The notes beneath the pieces are model-generated. The model did no database searches. It was not told the DNA's origin and was given only the letters and a program-made list of their open reading frames with translations. The translations under genes were made by a program, and so were the position numbers. 64,000 nt of DNA from Branchipolynoe longqiensis (Eukaryota > Annelida > Polychaeta > Phyllodocida > Polynoidae), in the NCBI GenBank assembly GCA_030323885.1, contig CM059196.1, positions 37,178,481-37,242,480 of the forward strand, read 5' to 3'. Of the stretch, positions 1 to 13,000 are shown piece after piece (the first letter of the stretch is position 1; each line of letters begins with the position of its first letter).

Positions 1-79
1 AGTTAGTTATGTATAATCAATTTTAGATAATTGTTTTGGTTTTGAAGATTTGATGCTTCATCGAACTATGCAGCTTTAA
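1..79. mobile_element. Right end of a GCATAGTCC-type MITE
   Basis: The sequence ends in a degraded ATCGAACTATGCAGCTTTAA, matching the right terminus of a short inverted-repeat element found several times in this window (best copies 18343-18893, 34145-34495, 56437-56792). The left part lies outside the window. No coding capacity. Confidence 0.7.
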
Positions 80-197
80 AATCACTGCCTTCATTGCAAT
101 ATGAGATAGTCAATCATGCTCTTCTCATGATTGTAGTAGCCTACCAATTGAATGGTGCTAATTTCAATTCAGGCAATTTCTAACTGAACTAGTTTAA

Positions 198-693
198 TAC
201 AGTATAACCCCGTTAAACCAAACTTGAAGTGACCCTAGAAATTTGTTTGGGTTAACCGATCATTGGTTTAACCTAGCTTTGGCTTCGACTTTGACTTTGA
301 GGAAGCGTGTATTGCACATGTAATATACAATGTATGTGGACACTTTGATTATTGTTTTTTATGTACATACAGTTTAACCCCATTAAACCAAGCTCAGTTA
401 AACCAAACAATCGATTAATCCAAACAAATGTCTAGGGTCCTTTCAAAATACTACCATTTATCATATAAAAAAGTCAGTGGGGTCTCAGATGACCTTATAA
501 CCACATGAAAGTTTTGTTTAACCATACCGGAAGTGGTCTGAGGTCTGAGAATTTTGGTTGGATTAACCGATTACTTGGATTAACCGACTTTGGTTTAACC
601 AACTTTTTTTATATCATAAATGGTAGTATTTTGCCAGGCCGCCGAAAAAAGTTTGGATTAACCGATCATTTGGTTTAATGGGGTTAAACTGTA
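198..693. mobile_element. pogo/Tigger-like MITE, copy 1
   Basis: A 496-bp non-coding element with inverted ends TACAGTATAACCCCGTTAAA and TTTAATGGGGTTAAACTGTA, flanked by TA as is usual for Tc1/mariner-pogo transposons. The interior is rich in GGTTTAACC and GGATTAACCG, so it can fold on itself. Other copies are at 35048-35440 (right end lost) and 52259-52768 (complete). The superfamily assignment is inferred from the ends only. Confidence 0.8.
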
Positions 694-2306
694 CTCCACA
701 CTCTCTGGATATAAAGTTGAGACAAGATGCAATGACAATCTAAAGATTTATCTTTGACACTACATTGTCCTATGCATTGTTTTCTCCTTCCTGGATAGCT
801 AAACACTATATATTATATTCTATTGCCAACTAAACTGCAGGACATATAGAGTAAAGGGTGCACATACATAAAAATAAATCCTACTTCTGGAAAAGTAGCT
901 CTTATTCTGAAACCTCTTCTCTGTGTCAATTCATTTTAGAAATGAACAACAAAATAGTTTGTGTTTATTTCAAGTTAAACGATAATGCAGAATTCGCAAA
1001 TTTGACATTTCTAACTAATAAGAAACATATGCATCTGTAAAAGAAAGTGTAGTTAATAATTAGCACGGTCTTTCCACCAAAAAGATTACAGGACTTAACT
1101 ATAACAGATTGATATCAAACTAGATTCAGCGAAAGCAAACTATTGACTTTAAAGGGACCCGCTATAGGTCATTGAGACACTACCCATACTCCGACAAATG
1201 CTCTCCAAGCATTCGTTTGCCTGTTTTCAGTTTATGCAACTACACATGTGGGGGGAGAGTGCTGACATTGCTTGCTTCTGTTGTTTTATTTAGTCCAGCA
1301 GCACTGACACTTTTAGTCAACCATATAGAGAAATAAATGTTAGAAATTGGTATCTAAAATAATAAATATAAAGTTCAAATGTTTATTTATCATAACCAGC
1401 TACTTTTGTGTGAATACTTGATTAAATCATGTACATTAATAGACTTTAAAAGTTTAATTGAGAGCTTTCTGTGGCTGCCATCTTGGTGGTTGCCATGGCT
1501 TCCCCTGTGTGTGGGGAACCCCTCTAGGTCATGTGATGAGGGAATCCCACCTATAATGTCATTCATACATCACAGACCTTAACTCTCCTCCCACATGTTC
1601 AGTGGCATGAACTGAACAAACTAAGCAAAGGTATATTTGGAGAGCTTTTGATGCTGGATTCGTTTGTATCTGGGTGAGGTATAACCGGCGACTTAAAAAG
1701 ATTATACTTGTTACTTGCCAGCCTGGCATGCGGCATTATTAGGATAGGGCAAGGAGCAGTGGAATGGAAAAGACCAATTTTCCGCGGTTGACAAATCACC
1801 TGCTTTATCAAGTAATGTACCAAAATATTAAAATCGTCAAAAATATTTACATAATACCTTACACATCACAATTGTGCATGCTGGTTAGTCAACATGTGTA
1901 AAGTAATTCACACGCGGCAAAGGGCTGCAGTGGTGCCACCTGGGTTTGACTCCTGGCCGCACCCAGGCCCCCACCGGAACACGGAGGAACCCGATCTCAC
2001 GCCGCAAGACGTGACGTCACTTCTGGTCGCCAACACACCGCCTCCGTAGAACTCCCGTATTTCGCCACCTGATGCGGGATCGACAACACCTCACCAGCTT
2101 TTCTAAGCCACCCACCCATCCCTGCAATAAAAAGGCATTTGACACCCTAGGGTTGAGCGCCTGAGTAAATGACCAATTATATGCTCTTATATGAACGTGA
2201 AATAAAATATTCCATGTCATAATCCTTTGTCCACATTGTGAATTATAATCATCCTGAATTACAATCTGCATCTGATCTTTGTCATTATAATCTGTACTCT
2301 CCTCAG
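694..2306. other. No gene seen; upstream intron or flank of gene 1
   Basis: The first exon found at 2307 starts inside a codon, so this stretch should be an intron or hold an unrecognised earlier exon. I saw no convincing exon, signal peptide or promoter. It contains a SINE2 tail fragment at 1690-1815 and a GC-richer patch at about 1905-2110 with a TGACGTCA palindrome at 2012-2019. Confidence 0.5.
1690..1815 (+). repeat. SINE2 fragment (body and tail)
   Basis: Matches the part of the tRNA-derived SINE2 family that follows the tRNA-like head. Shared landmarks are GGATAGGGCAAGGAGCAGTG and the tail CCTGCTTTATCAAGTAATG. Fuller copies are at 40955-41190 (same strand) and 12815-13015 (reverse). 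Confidence 0.65.
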
Positions 2307-2499
2307 GCAACACTATCAGGGTGTTTACCCCAGCCAAGTTCCAGTACGAGGCTCTAGACATCTTCCCGGCCGTGCCCGGCCACTTCCACGTGACCTTCCG
2401 CACGCGTTCGTGTGACACAATTCGCTACGTAATGGCGCCAGAGGTCAGCACCCCTGTGGAGCTCTACGAAGTGGCGTTTGGAGCCTACGGCAACAACAG
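2307..2499 (+). CDS. Gene 1 exon 1 (first visible): start of FA domain 1
   Basis: Acceptor CTCCTCAG ends at 2306 and donor GTTGGT begins at 2500. The exon enters with two bases of a split codon and leaves with two, coding for a segment from NTIRVFTPAKF to AFGAYGNN. This is the first half of an FA domain: strands, one CDTIRY segment, then the typical YEV...GNN motif. GTTGGT is a weak donor, but the next exon completes the AGG codon in the right frame. Confidence 0.88.
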
Positions 2500-3994
2500 G
2501 TTGGTTTTTGTTTTGTTTTGTTGGGAGATTTGCTTCCTAGCAAGATCTTAAGTCATAATATGAATAAGCAATGCTTAGCACCGACCCCCCCGATATAACT
2601 ACAGTAAAGTATTTTATGATTGCGCGTGTATTTCTTTACTCCACTCGCGGTGTTCGATTTGAAATTCTAGCAACTCGGATGCTTGCTGCGGACCGAAATT
2701 CGACGAGCGATTTCTGTTTCCGTTTGCTGGATTTCTAGGTTTCTCGGTACGAGTTTACAAATGGCAGCGCCCATACAGTGCTATTTCCGTTTCCGTTTGC
2801 TGGATTTTGTCGAAGTCATGCACAGTAAGAGTATTGTTTATGTGTATATATCTACATGCGTTAGTCTTAAGCCTCCCCGTGGGTGGGTCGGTATTAGGAC
2901 GCCTACCGACTTGTGACAGAGCGCGCTCATGTCGGCTTTATAGGCTTTATAGTGCTACTGCACCATGACCCGAATCCCAATCACTCATTGGCATTATCCT
3001 GATACTGAGCTAACCCAGTGCTTCCTCTATCCTATTAATGTGCCCCCGCCAATTTGGAATTCCACCACTATGTATAACTTACAGCATCATCAAAGGCCAG
3101 TTTCTGTCATACCATGTCTCTTTGGTATGAGAGGTTAAAAATCCTTTGGGTCGGTAAAAGTGTAGGCTCTGGATTTCTATCAACCAACCGTATAATGGTG
3201 AAAACAAGACTATTCAGACTTATCCATGATAGGCAGTATAAATCTTCAAGAAGGAAAGAAAGCAATGCCAAGCTCTAGCTTAACGACAAGTATCAATTTT
3301 GTAAGTCATTGATTTAACTCAGTTCGAGTTCCTCGTCCCGACATGACCATAGATGTTGCTAGGACGTTAAACCCCAGCAAACAAATAAACCGTTTGGGTT
3401 CAAATCAATAACCTCCCTCACAGGAACCTCCCATTTCCGCATATATATATTTGTATATATTATATTTATATATGTAAATATATGTATATAGTATATATAT
3501 ATATATATATATACATTTATAAGATGTCCGATAATGATAATATATGCTAGCTGTTCAAGTTGCTTCTTTGTCGCCTTACGCATCTCCATAAATGGCCGTA
3601 GCTGGATCTTTAATTTCTCTATCTTGTCATGTGGTAATCTAAGCTGTAAGACAATTGTATCGAATTCTATACCTAAGAATCTTGCACACTGGGTCGGTGA
3701 CCGTAATTTCTGGTAATTAATATAAAATAAAAATAAAAATTGTTTATTAAGGTAATCACTATGTTCTGATATTGTGCGCACGACTCCCAATCGTGGCCGA
3801 ACGATGCAAAATCATCCAGATAATTAATAGTGCAAGGAACCCCCCAACGCGCTGCGCAACGCACAATGCAATCCCCGATCTCTGACAAAATAAAAGGACT
3901 TGATGACAGCCACATACACATTCTATTATCTAAATAATATTGAGCATCATTTCCTAAGTCAAAAAGCAAAAGCAAGCATATCCCAGATATACGC

Positions 3995-4034
<40 letters not shown>

Positions 4035-7000
4035 ATGTATGTATGTATGTATGTATGTATGTATGTATGTATGTATGTATGTATGTATGTATGTATGTAT
4101 GTATGTATGTATGTAGGCTATGCAAGGAGAAAATGAATCGTGTGCATTGCCTTGCCGCAAATGCGCGGCTCCCGTCACGCCCGTGTATACCAAACAACTT
4201 CAAACACATTGAGACAGCATAATACAATAGACAGGTAACCAGCAACGTCCATTTATTTTCATATCATAAATCATATCACATATGTCATGGGGGTGATGAA
4301 AATGGGAAATATTGCACCTAGAGCGGGACTCGAACCCACATCTCTTTGCATTCCGGGCCAGTGTGCTAACCATTACACCACCAAGGCTCCCTGGTATCAA
4401 CACACCTGTCTATGTGGTTACTTGCCTGAGAGGTCAGTGCAGCCTAAGTACACTCATCACCCTGGAATTGTAAGTCTTTTAAATGGTCATTTAATGCTTA
4501 CAATTACATACATACAGGCAATGCACTTACACATACATACACAGGGTAGGTTCAACAAACATACACTGCATAGCTTGTACAGGATCATGGTCACGGAAAC
4601 CAGTGTCATGGGGGTGATGAACATGGGAAATATTGCGCCTAGAGCGGGACTCGAACCTACATCTCTTTGCATTCCGGGCCAGTGTGCTAACCATTTCACC
4701 ACCTAGGCTCCCTGGTATCAACACACTACCCATGCCTACCTGTCTATGTGGTTACTTGCCTCAGAGGTCAGTGCAGCCTACCTCACATATATATATATAT
4801 ATGTAATATATATAATACATATATGTAATATATGACTGACTGAGGTAGACTACAAGAGATCAACCATGCCTTATTGTCAGTCTTAACCAACACCTTCTGT
4901 GTCCCTAGGTATGAGATTCTGAAGGGTGGTACCATGGTAGCCTGGACCATGTCCATTGGTATCCTCTCTAAGGACCACTACCGAGCTTTCTGGGTGAACT
5001 ACCGTGAGGGCAACATTACGGCGGGACGTGGCGACTTTGGACATTACAATTACATCTCACACTATGACCCATCGGCATTACCCAGACTAAGCACCGCGTT
5101 CATGTCTTCGGACTTGTGTTCAGGAAGCTTGGACATTGACCAGAGAGTCGGTAAGCTATGTCGAAATGATTTATGCATTCAAGAAAAACTAAGTATCAAA
5201 TTCAGCATGTTTACATGTAGCTTCAGTTTCCAAACTTGATTCAGTATTTCATAAGTTATTGACGACTTTGTGAAATTAAAGGTGGATTGTCCAATGAAAG
5301 CATCAAATTTCCAAAATCAAAATAAGCCATTTTTTGCTGCATAGAAGGCGAGACTAATCTAATTTAATAGAATCTGCCATGCCATATCAGAATTTTGAAT
5401 TGCATGTAAAAATTAATTTGGCATGCTTGCACTTCAAATATCTCCAATGTTAGCCATTTAAACTAAAAGTCACCTCAAGCTAAAGCAAAGTAGATTATTG
5501 CAATCAATCTAATAATATATTTATCTATCCCCAAAAAATTGTGAAAATTGAAAACCATCGGACTATGCAACTTTAATCAGATTAGACGAGTGTAATTCCA
5601 GCACATTATATCAATTGACATGTTTCACGTCAATCCTTTATTATGAGTAACGTTATGTATGTTATGTTATGGGTAACGTTATGTTATGTATCGATGTTAA
5701 ATGATTGGGGGTCCCACTCCCACCCCCCGCTAATTATGCCGTGGCTGCAATTTGAAAGTAGGATTGTTATTTTCATGGTGAGTTCAATCATGGTTCTAAT
5801 TATGTCACGTGTCCAGGGGACCGTCTGAAGGTGCACACTGCGGGACGGCATGTGTACGACCGGGTACACATCATGACCATGGACACCTACCAGATCACCT
5901 TCAAGGTGAGCTTCACTGCCACTCATCCTTCTCTCATCTGTTTGTAGTACCCGTCCTGATATGACCTTAGATGTTGCCAGAATGTAAAACTCCAACAACC
6001 GACTGTTTCTGTCACCATACACGACATGTGCAATTTGAGATCCACACAAAGTGGTAAACCAGAATCACATAGATTTGATTGTTTAAGTTGTATGCTCAGC
6101 CCAAATTGGAGACTCCGCTATCAGTATCACGGTGTGGTATGGATGCTCTGTTCAGTTTTGTCATAATCTTTGTCATGAATTTGAATCCGCTGGTGTTGGC
6201 TGGGTGTATCCTGGAACCTGAGGTTCATCTGGTATTGCTGTTAACACATTGTCAACCTGCCTTTTGAACAACTGATTGTACACTGCAGTTTGATAGGTTT
6301 CTTATCATAATATTTTGAAAACCAAAGCATCTAGCTACACTTGACCCTCCATACCAACCTTTGAGACTAGTTTATTACAAGAATTTACTTTATTTTAGTT
6401 TGAAGTAACTTTGATTTTAAAGAGTAAACCTTTGAAGATATTTGAAGTGGAAATATGACAAATTAATATTGGTGTGCACACCGAAATGCTGAGCATTGTC
6501 TTTGTTTACCTGTCTTTGAGCGAAGCAGCAAAGCACAGAAGCACCAAAATGCAATAAAGGTGTTATAATGCTAGGTACACACCTACCATTTACGACTCGC
6601 GCACTAAAACTCACGACCCGACCCAACCCGCTTAAAACTGAAAATGGGCCGATTCATTTTTCGAATCGTGAATCGCAATCGTAAGGAAGCACTTTTAGCC
6701 CTAAAATTGAGTTTTAAGTCGCGAATCGCAATCGGTGGGTGTGCTAGGGGAGTGCACACCTCAAGACTTTTGGGCAATTTTAGATCGAATACGATAGGTG
6801 GTTGCGGAAAAACGGTAGGTGTGTACCTAGCATAAGGAGGGTAGCTATATCTAAGTTGGGTACATAGAATCAAATCTCCGTTAGTGATTTGGTTCAGAAA
6901 ATGTTGATGCTTTCATCAGATCATGTCATTGCAAACGGGCACAAAGAATCTGGAAGTAGAATAGCAGAAGTAGAGGGATAACATGGCCTTTTTACCGGCA

Positions 7001-10000
7001 GCCCCCGGGGGCATTACATAACTGTAGTATGGCTCTTTGTAAAGAGCTGAATCGAAAGAATATCATGTTAAAGAATGGTGAATGAGATGAGACAAGTGAT
7101 AAGATGAGACAATGCATGGTACAATGCAAAATGGCGGAGTAATTTGCTTGGATGGCATTAATTACTCAAATCTCAATTGTGATTATTTTTTTAGTTTGTA
7201 GTTTTATCGATTTTAATAAATGAATCAAAGGTGTGGGTGGGTGGGAAATAATGGCAGTGGTCAGTCCGGTGGTGTGGTGAAGACTGACCAACCGGAGGAG
7301 GGTGAGGGTCGAGGGAGAGTTGGCGCGAGCAGTGATTGGCTGGCGGGGGAGCTGCCTGGGAAGGGGAGAACCAATGGAAAGGTGGGGGAGGAGCCAAGTG
7401 TGTGTGAGTGACAGGGCGGTTTCCCTAAACTCCAGCGGAGCAGGGAGGGGGGTATGCTGACATCAGAAAGCAGGCCACGCGTTGGGTAAGAAAGCAGGTC
7501 ACATGTCGGGTAAGAAAATAGGTCACATATTGGATAAGAAAGTAGGTGACATGTCGGGTAGGAAAATATGTCATATGTCAGGTAAGAAAATAGGTCAAAT
7601 GTCAGGTAAGAAAATAGGTCAGATGTCAGGTAAGAAAGCAGGTCACATGTTGGGTAAGAAAGTAGGTCATATGTCGGGTAAGAAAATAAGTCACATGTCA
7701 GGTAGGAAAGCAGGTCACATGTTGGATAAGAAAGCAGGTCACATGTCAGGTAAGAAAGCAGGTCACATAAGACAGCAAGTCACACGTCGGATAGGACAGC
7801 ATATCACAGGTTGAGTAAGAAAACAGGTCACACATCACTTTATTTCTTGTCTTCAACTAAAAGAAGAATTTATGCTGTATAGGAGGGCATGGACATCTAG
7901 GTACTTAGCGCATCGCGCCTTAGAAACTGTTCGAGGTGGTGAAAATAATGGCCGTCACAGCATTGAAGCGAATGTAAATAAAACAAAAAGCACAAATCTA
8001 TTCACTGCTACGATTGTACACTGCAGTTTGATAGGTTAATCGAATAGATTAATAATCTTATTATTTAGAACCGGTCGAATTAAACCCCAAATCCGTATAT
8101 ATGACGTCCTATACACAAATAGCCTGAACTGAGACTGGTAATGATGTGTGGTCTCTGTGGTCTAGTGGTTAGGGTGTTGAACTTGTAATTTGAAGTTGTT
8201 TGGTGTTGTCAGGTGTGGGTTCAAATCCCATACAGTCCAAAATGTTTATACATTCAACAACAACAACATTTTTTCATCTATATGTGTTTCTCATTGAATT
8301 ATGCAATGTAATTGTACTAACATATATTTTACATTAAAGCAAATATATATCCTGTTTGAACTACTCTAAAGAAAATTGAAAATACCCCAGTTTTACCCTC
8401 CCTTCTCTCCACTCACCCAGCCATTTTCACAACAACAGCTGTCACATGACCAATCTAGGTCACTCTACACCACCAAGTGGAAAAGTTCAGTACTAAGCAT
8501 GCACCACCCTGTGGCACAAATTAGAACTATTCTGAGTTTGTTTGTTTTCCCGATGAGGTATAACTCGCCCCTTTATGAGGCCGCCACCCCATCGGCGACG
8601 TTATAGCGAATACAAATAAAACAAAAGCACAAATCTATTCACTGCTACGATCTAATTCTGTTGAAATAATGTTATTTAAGAGCATAACTTACTCAATAAG
8701 TGAAATTTGGCGTTATTGCGAATGTAAAGCAAACAAACAACTAGACTAGTTTGTTTTCACCGCATCAACCGGAAGTGACCTGAACGCGCGCCCTCCTATA
8801 TGGCTAGTGTCGAGAAGGGTCCACAGCGAGGAAAGGAGGAAAAACGGGTGACCACTATCCCATATTGAGCATATCCTTTCAGGAATAGTTTCCCATTCTT
8901 TAAGTCCTGATATTGTGTGATTTAAACAGAAGTCGATGTAGATAAATTAAAAATATACTTCAAGCACTTTAATATGTGCAAAAGATACATATATATGTGT
9001 AACTATAGCCGTGTTCACACGTGCAAAATGTGAAGCGAATTAGACAAATCGATTTATATGAAGCGATTTAGCCGCCCGTTCACACGGGCAGCGCTTGAAG
9101 GCGGTAGTGGATATCTGCGCATGAGCAAGTCCAGACTAGCCAGTGCCAGTTTGGGTTCATCGACGTCGGCCGAGAGAGTGTGGGTTCGACCTAGATATGT
9201 ATGGACTAAATCGTATTGGTTTGGAACAGTCAAAACTTCTGCTGGGCAGTGAAACCCTAAAAATAAATCATGAAAAAAAAAATATGTGCACAGCTAGCGG
9301 TTTCATAGACCAAATTATATAATATGCGCTTTTGATCGACCGGAAAGTCAGCAAACTAAGGTCTCGACTGCGCATGCGCGTTACGTCCTTAATCCGCATC
9401 AAGTAAGTCGGTTGCGTTCACATGGGCGATATAAGTCGAATCATAAAATTTGCTTCATATAAACCACCTACAGAGGTGGTATAGATGAAGCGATCTAGTT
9501 GATTCGAATCAGCCCTAAACCGACTCACACGCGCGTTCACACGCCAAATCTGAGCCGAACTAGGCAAGTCGATTAATATGATTCGAATTAACTGCCCCGT
9601 GTGAACACGGCTTTTGTCTGAACAAGAAACTACTAAAAAAATAATGGGATCTTTCCATAATTTGAGCCAATCACAGCTGTTCTTTTCGATTGCAAATGGC
9701 CGCCCCTTATGGGGGCCGCCATTTGCAATAAAAAAGAACAGCTCTGATTGGCTTACACTGAGAGCTGTTCTCAGCCAATCAGAGCTGTTCTTTTTTATTG
9801 CAAATGGCAGCCCCCATGGAAGCAGCCATTTGCAATAAAAAAGAAGAGCTCTGATTGGCTGACACTGAGTTCTCACGAAAACGAGGAGAGGAAAATCCAT
9901 TTCCTGCAAGTTCAAACCGGCTCAGACAAGTTCAAACTTGGCTGGTTGTCCCTCTCCTTTCAGCGCTGAATATGCTTATGCTTGTGTCAGTACCGAAGCA

Positions 10001-13000
10001 CTCGTTTAAGCCCCTGCAATGACCCTGAATGAGTGACCCTGCTCATTCCCAGCACTTTTAATAATATTGTGAGTAACAAACACTTCCTGCAGGTGAAAGC
10101 AGCTCGAGGCGCCCACATCGCCTTGTCTGTTGTGCCAACAATGACGCGAACCGAGACATGGGAGATTGGTCTGCAAGCTGGCCTCACCGGTAGAAACAAC
10201 TACATCCGCGACAAAGTGAAGGGTGGAAAATACCTGAAAAATACCGAACTTGGAGGACTTCTGGACAAGAATGAGTTTAGGACCTTCTGGATCTCATGGG
10301 CTGACAATGTGAGTCAGAAAACAAATAGTGCCGCTGTGGACTGACGCATATATTAATGTTGAAAAAAAATAAATAATAATCCTGTCAGAGAATAAAATAA
10401 GTAATCGCCAGAATTACGTCATATAGAGGGAGTGCATGTGACATCACTACTTAGCAATCTGCGGTCAGCAGGCTGCCATCTTGGATTACGAACACCCTCC
10501 CTAGCCATGTTGTGAATGCATGCAGATGCAGTAAAACAGAGTTTTCTTGTGTTATGGGAGGTTCTGGGAGGTTTACATTCAATGTGCTTACTTACAGCAC
10601 TTTAGCAACAACTTCTGAGGCCAAACTGCTCAAAACAGTGACAAATAAACCAACAAATCAGTAAATAAGCACAGTGTAGGCAGTTGCAAGCCTTCTGTAT
10701 GTCATCCAATATGACCACCAAAAGTTGTCTTGTGACGTCATTACCCCCCCTCTATAATTGATAAACGCTCCTGATAACTTTAATTAACTAGTCTAAGTTT
10801 TCAGGCGTCCACAATGCAAAATAAAACAATATTAATGTAAATATTGGGAGAAAATAATTGCAATTCGGATTAGGGGTAGCATTAATCATTTGTGCGGATT
10901 TACACTGCATTGCTGAGTCATCGTATTATATGTAAACAAACAAGTTAGAATATTGGAAATTATGCCACAAGCAGACAAGATGGCCGAAGGAGTTGAGCAC
11001 CTGCTTCATGGGGGTCATGGATTCAAACTATGTCCGAATCAAAGCGATGACATCAAAGTTTATATTTGTCGTGCTACCTTGCCTATTGCTCAGCATTACT
11101 AAAGGCCCTGTCACATTACGGCGTATGGCGGGAGCGTATTGAAAACCTACGTAGGTCCTGCGCGTGCCGGCCTATGATGACATTTGGTGACCTTTCGGGT
11201 GGTTTTGAGCGTATGTGGAACCTACGAGGAGCGTACGAGGAGCGTATGAGGAGCGTATGGGAGCGTGCTGTGACATTTTTTGACAGTATGGACCATACGC
11301 CCTCATAGATCGGGTTTTTTTTAGCATGCACAAAAAAATTTGGACGGACGGATTTATGAAAGCGTATGGCGGCGTATGCCTCATACGCTTCACATACGCT
11401 GGCATCTGGCGGCATCTGGCGGCGTATGAGTAGCGTATGAGTAGCGTATGAGTAGCGTATACGGCGTATGCCAACGTATATGACGTAACGCGCTTACGCC
11501 GCCATACGCTCCCGCAAAAAAACCTAATGTGACAGCCCCTTAAGATACGTAGCAGTAGAATGAGGAAGACCGATTGTGTGTGATTGAAATTTCGATGGTT
11601 TTGAGTTTCTGTTATTTTCTGAGATAAATACATTAGGTTGATGATTATAATCTACCTTACTTTTGTTTGTAGGAACTTTGATTTTAAATTACTAACTTCG
11701 CAGATATTTGAAGTGTAACCATGCCAACTTAATTGTGGTGTGATTATCAAAACTCTGACCCCATAGGCTTCAGCAGTAACAGGTTCTATTAAATTGACTC
11801 AGTATGTCCTTTCAATATGGCAACATATACTTAATTCACTAAGGGCAGACACAGGAGTACCATACAGTGGTTTTATTTTTCATCATCAGGTCATTACAGT
11901 TTTGATTACAGGTACTTAGAGGATGGGTGCTAGTCCGTGTGTATGGTTCATTCGTCCCTTGGGTCTGTCGATCCCAGTGATGGTATTTTTGGGCCGTATT
12001 CGAGCCCTTAACCCTTCCCGTTATTGTTCATTTTTTTAGGTGTGGGTGGGTGAAGTTAGGTGGTGGAGTTGTCCGGTCGGCGCCTGGAGGAGTTGTGTGG
12101 CTGTGGAGGCAGTTCGCATTCAAACCTGGTCACGTGTGGTTTTTGGTTGGAGGCGGGTCTGTGACCTCTCACCGGGTGGGGGGGGGGGGTTCCACCTTTG
12201 ACACTAGGTGGCGCCATCAATGCCGGGGGTATGGGTGTTCTTTCCCATGGGCCGTAATCGATTAACACGACCCGGGTGACTCGGGTCACCCGAGTCGTCA
12301 GAATTTCAAATCGAACACTGCGAGTAGAGTCGACAAATACACGTGCCATGTGCAAAACGATCCGACCCAAGTAACCCACCTCGTAGCTGGGGTTGACTAC
12401 GAACTATGACGTCACATTTGCGCTGGTACCATCCTGCACGATAACAGAAACCAGTACCAGTCATACATGTCTTTTTAAAAGAATAACTTAGATTAATAAA
12501 ATGGAAATAAAGCTAAACTAGGCCATCATAAAATACTTTAAATCCTATTTTGCTGTAGCTTTATCGGTTATTAAAAAATAAAATAATTTTGTCCACCCGA
12601 GCACGGAGAAGCGCATGCGCCAAAAAGTGGCTCGGGTGACCCGAGTTGATTAATCTATTACGCCCCTGGAGGCGAGTGGGGTCGAATCAGGTGATTCGGG
12701 CTGGCCCTGCCTCCGCCCCTCGAATTAGCCATGTTACATTAATATGCATAATTAGTGCACCAGTATCTAAGGTGGATATCTAGGTTCAATTCTAGATCAG
12801 TAGGCTTTCTTTTGGTGCATTAGTTGAGTAAGCAGGGTAAATTTCAATCAGGGACAATTGGTCTTCCTCATTCCACTGCTCCTTGCCCTATCCTAGTAAT
12901 GCTGAGCACCATGCTAGGTAGCGACAAGCAATGATTTTTGAAGTCATTAGTTTGACTCAGCCTGAGTTCGAATCCCACAATCGACCAGAACAGGAGCGGC

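Larger units (their letters stand above)
4285..4790. repeat. Two-unit tandem duplication of about 320 bp with tRNA-like cores
   Basis: Two near-identical blocks begin at TGTCATGGGGGTGATGAA (about 4283 and 4606). Each carries a tRNA-like sequence and then the text GGCTCCCTGGTATCAACACA and ATGTGGTTACTTGCCT. The unit may be one SINE inserted next to a copy of itself, or a local duplication. Confidence 0.75.
2500..4908 (+). other. Gene 1 intron 1: repeats and a dead reverse transcriptase
   Basis: Contains a reversed SINE1 piece (about 2905-3045) joined to a SINE3 body (about 3050-3200), a SINE1 tail near 3300-3390, a broken reverse-transcriptase fragment (3530-3945), TA and GTAT microsatellites, and a two-unit tandem duplication carrying tRNA-like sequences (4285-4790). 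No host exon seen. Confidence 0.7.
5906..10092 (+). other. Gene 1 intron 3: mobile elements and a 24-bp array
   Basis: A 4.2-kb intron without a recognised host exon. It holds a SINE1 tail (5945-6005), a GCATAGTCC MITE split by a second MITE (6375-6933), a 24-bp minisatellite (7470-7830), a tRNA-Glu-headed SINE (8148-8270), a 606-bp MITE (9007-9612) and a pair of hairpins (9665-9860). Between 7840 and 8140 and between 8280 and 9000 I see only unassigned repeat-like sequence. Confidence 0.75.

Noticed and set aside
858..1582. Short frames upstream of gene 1 as missing 5' exons
   Set aside because: No signal peptide, no donor in the phase required by exon 1, and AT-rich composition.
2017..2418. 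133-codon minus-strand frame
   Set aside because: It is antisense to exon 1 of gene 1, which has domain homology and splice signals on the plus strand.
7482..7814. 110-codon frame of MSGKKAGH repeats (also 82 codons at 16706-16954)
   Set aside because: A product of a 24-bp satellite inside introns; no splice signals lead into it in frame.
9418..9915. 165-codon minus-strand frame
   Set aside because: It spans the end of a MITE and two palindromic hairpins; the repeated peptide segments come from the hairpin arms.
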